Of a stretch of DNA of 5,491 nt, positions 1 to 5,311 are shown in pieces. Made by a program: the position numbers and the translations under genes. Numbering within the stretch: position 1 is the stretch's first letter; each line of letters starts with the position of its first letter. Source of the stretch: Deltaproteobacteria bacterium (GTDB taxonomy: Bacteria; Desulfobacterota; UBA8473); the NCBI GenBank assembly GCA_030621455.1, contig JAUXHQ010000151.1, positions 1 through 5,491 on the forward strand, read 5' to 3'. The notes beneath the pieces were generated by a model. It saw only the letters and a program-made list of their open reading frames with translations, was not told where the DNA came from and ran no database searches.

Positions 1-297
1 TATTTCCGGAATATCTTCACCCACACTCATGTCTTCTTTCGTAAGGGAGGATTCTTTAGTTAACGGTTCCGACGAACTCGTAACGTTATTATCTTCCTGG
101 TCTCGAATTTCCTCCTGGAGCGCCGCAATTTTCTCCTGAATGGTTTTTTGGCTACTGGCGTCCAGTTCCGGGTTGTCTGACAAAATATGTTTGTAGGCTC
201 TCAGGGCTTCTTCAAACAATCCCATGGAATGGTAAACTTCAGGCTCATGCAGCTTTAACACTAAATCTATATTTTCCTTGACTGGACCCTCACTCAT
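1..297 (-). CDS. TPR-like helical protein, N-terminal 99 residues (3' end outside window)
   Basis: The reading frame is open from an ATG at 297-295 to the window edge, exactly 99 codons. A purine-rich ribosome binding site (AAGGTGGTG) lies just upstream, around 303-311. Residues 5-60 look like a TPR-type helical hairpin: a helix with VYHSMGLFEEALRAYKHIL, then DNPELD, then a helix KTIQEKIAALQEEI. The pattern G-L-x-x-E-A-L-x-x-Y plus N-P is typical of tetratricopeptide repeats, which bind other proteins. Residues 66-99 are acidic, Ser/Thr-rich and probably flexible. I infer that more repeats or another domain follow outside the window. Deltaproteobacterial proteins with this type of N-terminus are sometimes larger TPR proteins or are fused to GspE/PilB-type ATPases, but nothing visible here decides that. 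It lies 58 bp after the Roadblock gene on the same strand and is probably co-transcribed. Confidence 0.7.
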   Translation of the reverse strand, partial: MSEGPVKENIDLVLKLHEPEVYHSMGLFEEALRAYKHILSDNPELDASSQKTIQEKIAALQEEIRDQEDNNVTSSSEPLTKESSLTKEDMSVGEDIPEI

Positions 298-355
298 CTC
301 TTCACCACCTTGGCCGGAATCTGGCTAATTCCTAAAATGTTAGTATCGATAGACA

Positions 356-736
356 CTAAATTACCTTTTTAAGAAAATACTTCAACCCTTTGACCTTACC
401 CTTCTGCTTTAAAGAGAATAAAAGTACATCGCAGTTAAGTCTGATCATTGCAATCGGAGCAAACATACCCATTAGCACCAAGAGATAACCCTGTTCTGTT
501 TTCCTTATGTAGAGTCTGCTCTTCTCAAAAACGAGGTCCGCTTCCCTGATCCCTTGCAGGGAAGCAATCACAGTGGACCACAATCCTTTAGTCTCTGGTT
601 TTTCAGATAGGGGAGACAAGAACTTCTCGAAGATAAGGTCTCCCTCAGACGAAAACAGCATGACCCCTTTGACATCTTTCATGTCTAAGATATCCTGAAA
701 CAGTTTTTTCATATCTATCTTCAGCCATTCAGCCAC
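356..736 (-). CDS. Roadblock/LC7-like (MglB-like) small protein
   Basis: This 126-residue cytoplasmic protein has the size and strand pattern of a Roadblock/LC7 domain. An N-terminal helix is followed by a hairpin (VKGVMLFSSEGDLIFEKF, about 22-39), a long helix (about 46-62), three strands (LVFE, RLYIRKT and YLLVLMG, about 68-90) and a last helix (about 93-109). The segment FAPIAMIRLNCD fits the 'hydrophobic-R' start of the final helix in this fold. Roadblock proteins dimerise and often regulate Ras-like GTPases such as MglA; no such GTPase is visible here. The basic tail (KQKGKVKGLKYFLKK) is distinctive. The start is a GTG at 736-734, inside the end of the response-regulator gene (8-bp overlap), with no clear Shine-Dalgarno, so translational coupling is likely. 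An internal ATG at residue 9 (712) is an alternative start and would leave the domain intact. Family assignment rests on fold pattern, not on a strong sequence motif. Confidence 0.62.
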   Translation of the reverse strand: MAEWLKIDMKKLFQDILDMKDVKGVMLFSSEGDLIFEKFLSPLSEKPETKGLWSTVIASLQGIREADLVFEKSRLYIRKTEQGYLLVLMGMFAPIAMIRLNCDVLLFSLKQKGKVKGLKYFLKKVI

Positions 737-1766
737 TTAAAATCTGTATTATTCTTTCCCTGGGGCATTGGGGTCTGACGGAAATCACAGTAGTATCTTG
801 ACCCGGCAATAGAATAAAGTCATTCGATTCATCCATGTCAATGTAAATGAGTCTTAATTCTCCCACGTTAAAGAATGACCCTACCCTTGCCATCTGTTCA
901 ACCAGGCCATTCCATGAGTTGTCAGGATATATATCTTCTAGTCCGCACCTTTCCCCAATCTTATCTTCTAACTTCCTTCGAATGCCATTTAGAGCGTTCG
1001 GCTTCTCTGACGCATCCTTTCCATCTCCCTTGCCGGGTTCTTCTTCAAATTCCAGTGAGATCGCAGCCTCTTCATCGTTTCCAGCTTCATCTTTCAGACA
1101 CATCGCCTCAAGGATAACCGCCTGAAGGTCGCTCTTTATACTCTTTTTTTTCACAGCACAGGCATTTTGAATGGAAAGCTCAACTTCGTCCCAAGAGAAT
1201 ATTTCGTAGGCAGCTGATACACCGCGCAAATTACCCACCCTGGCATCAAATAGCTCCCCTTCCCTGAGGAAAAGCGCCCCTTGCTTGACCGATGACTTAT
1301 CGAACATCCGGATCGTGCAGGTTTTTTCTTCCATCTCTATAAGCTGTAAGAAGGTCGTCGAGGTGACACCCTGCAAGGTTCCCCCATCTGACTGTTCCTC
1401 CAGGATGGTCGTAATCTCTCGAGCAAGATCTTCCACAGTGAAGGGTTTCTCGATGTACCCCGAAGCCCCCCCCGCACGTGCCTGTTGCTCTGTCTCCACT
1501 GTGCCGTAACCGGTCATAATTATTACAGGCACGTCCGGATACTCCTCCATAACATAGGTCAGGAGCATATATCCATTCATCCCGGTCCGGGGCATTCTTA
1601 GATCAGTGACCACAAGGGAGATGGGATTCTTCTTAAGCTTTTCTATGGCGCTAAGGCCGTCTCCGGCTATCAGGACACAAAAACCCTCAATTTGACTTTC
1701 GAGTCCCTCTTTGAGAGTGAGCAGCATTCCCTGGTCATCGTCTACAATTAATACCCTCTTTATCAT
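729..1766 (-). CDS. Response regulator: REC + PATAN/DUF4388 + C-terminal domain of unknown type
   Basis: Residues 1-122 are a complete receiver domain: acidic pocket D9/D10 in VLIVDDD, phospho-acceptor D55 in VVTDLRMP, T85 in IIMTG, Y104 and K107 in GYIEKPF. All catalytic positions are present, so it should be phosphorylatable by a partner histidine kinase, which is not in the window. Residues 128-225 match the PATAN/DUF4388 pattern (LQGVTSTTFLQLIEMEEKT, then GALFLREGELFDAR, then AAYEIFSW), a module thought to mediate protein interactions in signalling proteins. An acidic, Gly/Lys-containing linker (226-258) leads to a C-terminal domain (about 260-345) with helices followed by strands (LRLIYIDMDES, FILLPG, VISV). 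I do not recognise this last domain. There is no DNA-binding, GGDEF or enzymatic output, so signalling by protein-protein contact is likely. The ATG at 1766 has a CAGGA ribosome binding site. The gene overlaps the Roadblock gene by 8 bp, suggesting the two products work together. Confidence 0.9.
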   Translation of the reverse strand: MIKRVLIVDDDQGMLLTLKEGLESQIEGFCVLIAGDGLSAIEKLKKNPISLVVTDLRMPRTGMNGYMLLTYVMEEYPDVPVIIMTGYGTVETEQQARAGGASGYIEKPFTVEDLAREITTILEEQSDGGTLQGVTSTTFLQLIEMEEKTCTIRMFDKSSVKQGALFLREGELFDARVGNLRGVSAAYEIFSWDEVELSIQNACAVKKKSIKSDLQAVILEAMCLKDEAGNDEEAAISLEFEEEPGKGDGKDASEKPNALNGIRRKLEDKIGERCGLEDIYPDNSWNGLVEQMARVGSFFNVGELRLIYIDMDESNDFILLPGQDTTVISVRPQCPRERIIQILSG

Positions 1767-1773
1767 TGAATTT

Positions 1774-1778
1774 TCCTG
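1774..1778 (-). promoter_or_regulatory. Ribosome binding site of the response-regulator gene
   Basis: On the minus strand this reads CAGGA, seven bases before the ATG at 1766 (counted from the final A of AGGA). It supports that start and the view that residue 1 is the Met directly preceding the receiver strand IKRVLIVDDD. Confidence 0.6.
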
Positions 1779-1795
1779 CCATTAATATGGGGGGT

Positions 1796-1825
1796 AACCC
1801 TTGCCATGTCTTGTCAACCCCTTGC
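1796..1825 (-). repeat. Short direct repeat in the gap before the response regulator
   Basis: In the 117-bp gap 1767-1883 the minus strand carries GCAAGGGGTT (1825-1816) and GCAAGGGTT (1804-1796), separated start-to-start by 21 bp, about two helical turns. A TTGACA hexamer (1817-1812) overlaps the first copy, but no -10 element sits at a sensible distance: 17 bp downstream is a C-run, and the AT-rich TATTAA at 1787-1782 is 24 bp away and almost on the ribosome binding site. The gap also holds a small inverted repeat, TAATG-AAA-CATTA (1835-1847). It could be an operator or chance similarity. I see no convincing terminator (no stem followed by a T-run), so read-through from the upstream gene is likely. 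Confidence 0.25.
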
Positions 1826-1883
1826 ACAGAGCGCTAATGAAACATTAACATAACAACGGGTAGGCCCATTGGGAATAAATCTG

Positions 1884-2867
1884 TCAGAACTTGATCCCGT
1901 AACTCGCAAGTTCCTCCGCATGTTCTTGGAACCATGGATCTAACTCTTTCATAAGCCTGGGCAGGATTCCAAGTTCGTCAGCCAGTTCATTTACAGATTC
2001 TATGATCCCCTTGACCAAATCTTCGGTAGTGGCGTCTCCCACAAATGAAATCTTATTATCAGAATATTCGAATTCACCCAAAAAGGGGTCAAGAAACTCA
2101 TATTTATCCGCCTGGCCCATAAATTTCTTTTTTAACAGGGTGCTACAGTCGGTTTTTATCTTCTTTTTAGATTTGATTATCCTTTCAAGTACTCCCAAGA
2201 ATTCTTCGAGCATAGTAAAAACATTCGATGATAGTTTGTCCGTTATCTCTTTCGATATTTTTTCGACGCCCCCCTTTGTCAAAGAAATCCTATTGACTTG
2301 AAAGGTCCCGCCAGACTCTTTTGCTTTTTTGATAAGTAATTTCAAGTCCTCTCTCGAATGCCCAGATTTTCCTTTTCCCCAGGAACATGAACCACCGATA
2401 ATGTTCCCGTTGTTCAGGAAGATAAGACCACCTTCTTCCCCATTATTTATAGATACGTCGATATATCCGGTAAGCTTCTCCTGGCCCATCTTCTTTATAA
2501 GCCTTTCAAGATCGGTGAACTCTGTGCTGAGGTCCTCATAGACCTTCTCTGCCGCAGGCAAGTTGGCCCAAAAATAGATCTTCCCAAAATCAATTTCATG
2601 GACATCTATAGTAAAACTATGCTCAGCGGCTAATTCTGTAAGGTTATCAACGGCCGCCTTGCCTTTCAACTTTCCCTCTTTGTTCTGGAAGACGCCGGTC
2701 AAGAGCTCGTCTTTGTCAAAGAAGATTGCGCCTTCGATAGAAGGAGACCTGAAGTGTATACATCCCGAGTCGAACTCTCCCTGATAATGTTCAAGCAGTT
2801 TCTGTATGTCAAGATAATAGCTGCTCAGGTTTTCAACAGCAGGCTTTTCCTTAGGAACAATAACCAT
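1884..2867 (-). CDS. Double PATAN/DUF4388-like protein with unassigned C-terminal domain
   Basis: This 327-residue soluble protein has no signal peptide and no membrane segment. Two segments share one pattern: leucine-rich helix, 'G-x-I' strand, 'G-x-I-F-F/L-x-x-G/D-x-L/I-I/L-x-G' hairpin, helix, then 'F-x-V/I' strand. They lie at about 22-92 (LLEHYQGEFDSGCIHF, GAIFFDKDELLTGVF, HSFTIDVHEI) and 118-194 (LERLIKKMGQEKLTGYIDV, GGLIFLNNGNIIGGS, GGTFQVNRI). This is the layout of DUF4388/PATAN-type modules, so I read them as two diverged copies. Residues about 207-327 form a separate domain: a helix, the very basic stretch KSKKKIKTDCSTLLKKKF, then FLDPFLGEFEYSDNKISFVG and a helical end. I cannot assign it. 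The start ATG is 1 bp after the sensor's TAA, and its ribosome binding site (GGAGAG) lies inside the last sensor codons, so the two genes are translationally coupled. The product is probably a cytoplasmic partner of the membrane sensor. Homology to the PATAN part of the response regulator is likely but remote. Confidence 0.72.
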   Translation of the reverse strand: MVIVPKEKPAVENLSSYYLDIQKLLEHYQGEFDSGCIHFRSPSIEGAIFFDKDELLTGVFQNKEGKLKGKAAVDNLTELAAEHSFTIDVHEIDFGKIYFWANLPAAEKVYEDLSTEFTDLERLIKKMGQEKLTGYIDVSINNGEEGGLIFLNNGNIIGGSCSWGKGKSGHSREDLKLLIKKAKESGGTFQVNRISLTKGGVEKISKEITDKLSSNVFTMLEEFLGVLERIIKSKKKIKTDCSTLLKKKFMGQADKYEFLDPFLGEFEYSDNKISFVGDATTEDLVKGIIESVNELADELGILPRLMKELDPWFQEHAEELASYGIKF

Positions 2868-2868
2868 C

Positions 2869-4038
2869 TTATCTCTCCAAATTCTGCTTCCGCCCGCGCA
2901 ACCTCTCTATGGAGATACGGATGCTCTCCTGCATACGTGAGATTGCATCTGCCAAATCCCCTATCTCATCCTTTGACTTGATCTTTATCTCGGCGCCCAA
3001 TTCGCCGACACTGATACGTTCCGTGACCTCAGATAGAAATCTGATCTTGCGAGTGATGCTGCGGCCGTAAAGGGAGAGAATGAGTGCAACGGCGAGAAAC
3101 CCCGCTGCCATTCCCATAGCATTTATCTTTCTCGTATTCTGTGCAAGTCCCTTCACTTCCCTCTCTAATTTCTTCACCGGCAAGCGAAGCTCATCAACAT
3201 AAAGCGTCGTCGCAATAACGTAATCCGTCCCCTTTATAGGCGCACAGACCATGAACCTTTCTCGCTGCTTACCGGTATCATCCTGCCACGTATAGTAACC
3301 CATGGCTTCTTTCCCTTCATAAGCCTGCCTGTGAATATTCCACCAATGTTTATATCCCTTGCCAAGACGCTTAAGCATAGCTTTCGGAAGGTCGGGTCCT
3401 ATAAGTTTTGTGTCCGGATGCACCCAGACAGTACTCAACGCATTCTCATCCGGTACAGAATAGAGATAGGTGTACCCGGTCAAACCCACCTTTTGTTCGG
3501 CTAATTCTTTTAAACCAATGTTATTATTGAAATCCTCTTTTTTAAGGTCCGGATGGCCCAGGATGTAGTTTTTTGTCTCCGCTGCTACCATCCGTGAAAA
3601 GCTGACAGTCATGTCCTCGGCCATGCGCGAAATGATCTTTGAACTCTCCTTAATTGCAAGGTCCTGCATTTCTGCCATATTTTTCATCGACAAAAAGACA
3701 GTGAAACAATATATGACGATAATCGGCGCCAAAATAAAAAGCATAAATCGCGCTCTCAGACCAAACCTTCTCGATTTGAGACCGGATGTTTTTGAAGCCT
3801 TGACTTTTGCACGTTTTATTTCGCCTTCAGCCTCACTATAGGCCGGCTTTTTCCCGCTGATTTCAACAAGGGGCTGGTCCCCTGGTGGAGAATTCGATGG
3901 CTGATGAACATTGGATCCTCCCTTCGAAACCGCGATCGAATGCCCACAGGATTGGCACTTTGCTTTCGCCTGTTCTCCTTTGATTTTGGAGGGGTCTATT
4001 TGGTATTTCTTCCCGCATTCCTCACAGAAAACGATCAT
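2869..4038 (-). CDS. Membrane sensor: zinc ribbon, TM, Cache-like domain, TM, HAMP, no output domain
   Basis: Residues 1-37 are an MJ0042-type zinc ribbon: C5-x2-C8 and C28-x2-C31, with the usual IVFCEECGKKYQI opening. A flexible, then basic linker (40-97) precedes TM1 (about 98-118, FMLFILAPIIVIYCFTVFL). The periplasmic part (about 119-305) resembles a single Cache-like sensor, with helix, LTGYTYLYSV, STVWVHPDTKLIGPDL, GYYTW, ERFMVCAPIKGTDYVIATTLY; such domains usually bind small molecules. TM2 is about 306-325. A HAMP domain follows (about 326-380, with the hallmark KDEIGDLADAISRMQESI). The protein ends nine residues later, so no histidine kinase, MCP signalling or cyclase domain is attached, and the stop is followed at once by the next gene. 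HAMP signals would have to pass to a separate protein, most simply the PATAN protein downstream. The ATG at 4038 has a good ribosome binding site (AGGGAG, 7-base spacing). The N-terminus in front of a transmembrane segment is expected to be cytoplasmic. Confidence 0.87.
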   Translation of the reverse strand: MIVFCEECGKKYQIDPSKIKGEQAKAKCQSCGHSIAVSKGGSNVHQPSNSPPGDQPLVEISGKKPAYSEAEGEIKRAKVKASKTSGLKSRRFGLRARFMLFILAPIIVIYCFTVFLSMKNMAEMQDLAIKESSKIISRMAEDMTVSFSRMVAAETKNYILGHPDLKKEDFNNNIGLKELAEQKVGLTGYTYLYSVPDENALSTVWVHPDTKLIGPDLPKAMLKRLGKGYKHWWNIHRQAYEGKEAMGYYTWQDDTGKQRERFMVCAPIKGTDYVIATTLYVDELRLPVKKLEREVKGLAQNTRKINAMGMAAGFLAVALILSLYGRSITRKIRFLSEVTERISVGELGAEIKIKSKDEIGDLADAISRMQESIRISIERLRGRKQNLER

Positions 4039-4045
4039 GGCTGAA

Positions 4046-4051
4046 CTCCCT
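4046..4051 (-). promoter_or_regulatory. Ribosome binding site of the zinc-ribbon/HAMP sensor
   Basis: The minus strand reads AGGGAG seven bases before the ATG at 4038. It fixes the start so that the first zinc-ribbon cysteine pair (C5, C8) is included. Confidence 0.65.
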
Positions 4052-4059
4052 AATCAAAT

Positions 4060-4090
4060 GTTATCGCTTAACAAATTACCATTCTGTCGA
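4060..4090 (-). promoter_or_regulatory. Weak promoter-like pair before the sensor gene
   Basis: The minus strand has TCGACA (4090-4085, five of six matches to TTGACA) and GATAAC (4065-4060, four of six to TATAAT) with a 19-bp spacer, which is longer than usual. The second element overlaps a small inverted repeat GTTA-TCGCT-TAAC (4060-4072). This would allow a separate transcript for the sensor and the genes after it, but the match is poor and chance is a real alternative. Confidence 0.2.
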
Positions 4091-4091
4091 T

Positions 4092-4115
4092 GCCCTTTCC
4101 TCTTTCCCCTTGGGC
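4092..4115. other. Polypyrimidine mirror repeat inside a weak GCCC/GGGC inverted repeat
   Basis: The plus strand carries CCCTTTC (4093-4099), CT, CTTTCCC (4102-4108), a perfect mirror of seven bases on each side of a two-base centre and purely pyrimidine. GCCC (4092-4095) and GGGC (4112-4115) bracket it. On the transcribed strand this gives a G/A-rich leader about 55-75 bases before the sensor start. Short pyrimidine mirrors can in principle form triplex DNA, but this one is near the lower limit of length. Confidence 0.3.
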
Positions 4116-4122
4116 TACGTTC

Positions 4123-4181
4123 TATGGTTTGTAAACCATACGGCTTCGCTCTTTACCGTGAGCGCTTCACCCCGCAGTGAA
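4123..4181. repeat. Cluster of three hairpins between the 156-aa gene and the sensor gene
   Basis: Three inverted repeats follow one another. TATGGTTT-GT-AAACCATA (4123-4140) has perfect 8-bp arms and a 2-bp centre. CGCTC-TTTACCGT-GAGCG (4147-4164) has 5-bp arms. TTCAC-CCCGCA-GTGAA (4166-4181) has 5-bp arms. Together they fill about 59 bp of a 193-bp gap that has no convincing gene (only ORFs of about ten codons on the minus strand). None is followed by a T-run on either strand, so a classical terminator is unlikely. The cluster could be a structured leader of the sensor mRNA, an RNA-processing or stability site that separates expression of the two gene blocks, a protein-binding palindrome, or a small dispersed repeat. 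One window cannot distinguish these. Confidence 0.5.
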
Positions 4182-4231
4182 ACTTATATATGTGGGAAGC
4201 TATAGCAACGAACCATAATGTGAACAGTGAA

Positions 4232-4702
4232 TCATTGTCCTTGTTCTCTAATCTGCTTAATCATATTCTGTTTAAAATCGGCTCTCTTATCTCTGCTCTG
4301 AATCTGTCTGGCAAGCAGGTCAACCAACTCTGCCGCCCGATGTGTAGGAAAGTGCGACAGGTTATGACCCACGTCGGCTGCGGCATCTTCGATCAATACC
4401 TCAGCGATTGGGCCAACGGCCAGGGATAATTGGGTATTGAGACAATCAAGAAAGCTATTGTCAAGCATCGAAATATTAGTCTGTATCGGTTCAACAAGTC
4501 TAAGCTCCAGGAGTTTGGAGATGACCTTCCTTATAATACTCAAGCTTAGGCCCATCTTTTCAGCCACCACGGCAAGGCTTTTTTTGCCATCCAACTCCAT
4601 GATGACGTTCAGCATATGACTGTCAAGCGAAAAATTCCCGAGGTCGTCCCTCATCACGCGTCTGAAAACAGTAACAAAGACCTCATCTGACGAAATGCCC
4701 AC
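4232..4702 (-). CDS. 156-aa protein: winged-helix-like N-terminus plus helical GPIA-motif C-terminal domain
   Basis: Residues 24-74 (FSLDSHMLNVIMELDGKKS, then LAVVAEKMGLSLSIIRKVIS, then KLLELRLVEPI) follow a winged-helix-like order: helix, 'x-S-L-x-x-V-A-E-K-M-G-L-S' turn, recognition-like helix, then 'L-x-E-L-R-L-V' leading to a strand. Residues 80-150 are all-helical, with LNTQLSLAVGPIAEVLIEDAAAD and then AAELVDLLARQI near the end. A similar motif (L-x-x-x-L-x3-4-GPIA-x-x-L-x4-A) occurs at the C-terminus of some bacterial Ser/Thr kinases and other signalling proteins, where its role is poorly known. That comparison is from memory. The start is a GTG (4702-4700) with a strong GGAGG ribosome binding site, and its G overlaps the TAG of the preceding 38-aa ORF. 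It is probably a cytoplasmic adaptor or regulator; DNA binding is possible but not shown, because such wing domains in signalling operons often only bind proteins. Confidence 0.7.
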   Translation of the reverse strand: MGISSDEVFVTVFRRVMRDDLGNFSLDSHMLNVIMELDGKKSLAVVAEKMGLSLSIIRKVISKLLELRLVEPIQTNISMLDNSFLDCLNTQLSLAVGPIAEVLIEDAAADVGHNLSHFPTHRAAELVDLLARQIQSRDKRADFKQNMIKQIREQGQ

Positions 4703-4818
4703 TACAGTGCCTCCAACTCATTTTGCCACATGCTAATACCCACTATAAAAGCGTTATATGCCTGGTTATAATCTTCCAAGGAGGCCTTTTCTTCTTCCCG
4801 GAAACCTCTTGAATCCAT
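4702..4818 (-). CDS. 38-aa small protein of unknown function, tightly coupled in the operon
   Basis: An ATG at 4818-4816 opens a 38-codon frame ending with TAG at 4704-4702. It starts 1 bp after the TGA of the acidic protein (TGA-A-ATG), and its TAG shares one base with the next GTG (TAGTG). AAGGGAAG, inside the last codons of the upstream gene, can serve as ribosome binding site. The peptide begins MDSRGFREEEKASLEDY, continues with a mixed hydrophobic stretch (AYNAFIVGISMW, about 20-31) and ends QNELEAL. It looks amphipathic and helical, too short and too charged for a clear membrane segment, with no Cys. It fully fills what would otherwise be a 117-bp gap. I do not recognise the family. A small adaptor that binds a neighbour's coiled coil is one guess. 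The alternative is a leader peptide that only couples translation of the 156-aa protein. Confidence 0.6.
   Translation of the reverse strand: MDSRGFREEEKASLEDYNQAYNAFIVGISMWQNELEAL
4710..4714 (-). promoter_or_regulatory. Strong ribosome binding site that decides a GTG start
   Basis: The minus strand reads GGAGG, seven bases before the GTG at 4702. It lies inside the coding sequence of the 38-aa ORF (codons for LEA). It supports GTG rather than a later ATG as the start of the 156-aa protein, and the TAGTG junction suggests coupled translation. Confidence 0.7.
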
Positions 4819-4819
4819 T

Positions 4820-5287
4820 TCACTTCCCTTCTCTCAATAATCTCAGTTCTTCTCTCATGGTATTGAATTCGTCCTTCATCGTATTCTTGAGATCTTCCAG
4901 GGATGAGGCAAGAACATCCGGGGAGAGCACTTCACGTTCGTCTAATGAGGAGGGTGTATACCCCTGAGGATGCTTTTGGGTGGTTTCCTCTTCACTCGAC
5001 CCATCATATTCAGCGGACAAATCGGGTGTCATAATTTCCAGGGCAACACGCCCTTTTTCAACGATCAATTCCTGGGGATCGGTTTCTTCTTCGATAACCA
5101 CTTCATGTTCTGTTGATCCTTCGGAAGCCATTGTCACAGAAGATCCAACGTCTCCTCCGGCAGCTACCTCCTTAATATCTGTGTCCTCCTGCCCTGTTAT
5201 CCCACTGAGTTCGGGGGGAATTATATCAGACGAAACATCTTCTTCTTCCAAAGGTTCCGTGCCCTCCGCCCGAATATCCTCTTCCAC
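4820..5287 (-). CDS. Acidic low-complexity protein with C-terminal coiled coil (probably part of an interrupted gene)
   Basis: The open frame from a GTG at 5287 gives 155 residues, dominated by Glu/Asp with Ser, Thr and Gly, so residues 1-125 are probably disordered. Residues 26-35, ELSGITGQED, repeat a motif found again at the window edge. Residues 96-126 contain QKHPQGYTPSSLDEREVLSP. The end (about 128-153, starting SSLEDLKNTMKDEF and then REELRLLREG) has the charge and leucine pattern of a short coiled coil and may be the docking part. The start is uncertain: the GTG has only a weak AAGAAG at proper distance and an AGAGGG 14 bases away. The same frame continues upstream with identical composition beyond a TAA at 5314-5312, so the true protein may have begun outside the window. 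It ends 1 bp before the 38-aa ORF. I cannot assign a family; it may be a flexible scaffold. Confidence 0.55.
   Translation of the reverse strand: MEEDIRAEGTEPLEEEDVSSDIIPPELSGITGQEDTDIKEVAAGGDVGSSVTMASEGSTEHEVVIEEETDPQELIVEKGRVALEIMTPDLSAEYDGSSEEETTQKHPQGYTPSSLDEREVLSPDVLASSLEDLKNTMKDEFNTMREELRLLREGK
5165..5212 (-). repeat. 48-bp direct repeat, copy 1 (encodes ELSGITGQEDTDIKEV)
   Basis: This segment matches 5444-5491 with two mismatches in 48 bp (at 5173/5452 and 5181/5460), at an offset of 279 bp (93 codons, so in frame). The 31 bp at 5182-5212 are identical to 5461-5491. Identity at silent positions too suggests recent duplication rather than protein-level selection alone. Confidence 0.85.
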
Positions 5288-5311
5288 TTCAGACTTCTTA
5301 TCCCTCTTGCG

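Noticed and set aside
847..1125. Plus-strand open frames opposite the response regulator (also 875-1117 and 1285-1509)
   Set aside because: They lie antisense to a well-supported REC-PATAN gene, have Ser/Pro/Leu-rich shadow-like composition and show no recognisable domain.
1790..1801. GGGGGGTAACCC as part of a terminator stem
   Set aside because: The stem is only four bases with a one-base centre and is not followed by a T-run on the minus strand.
1782..1817. TTGACA plus TATTAA as a promoter for the response regulator
   Set aside because: The 24-bp spacer is too long, and transcription would begin at the ribosome binding site; at 17 bp there is only a C-run.
2002..2541. Plus-strand open frames opposite the PATAN-like gene
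   Set aside because: These are reverse-strand shadows of a clear minus-strand gene, without domain or ribosome binding site support.
3911..4180. Plus-strand open frame spanning the sensor start and the hairpin gap
   Set aside because: It covers the zinc-ribbon coding region on the other strand. The part in the gap (MVCKPYGFALYRERF...) is read from the hairpins and has no ribosome binding site or known family.
4190..4231. Minus-strand mini-ORF of ten codons (MVRCYSFPHI) just after the 156-aa gene
   Set aside because: It is very short, lacks a ribosome binding site and leads into the hairpin cluster; chance is the better explanation.
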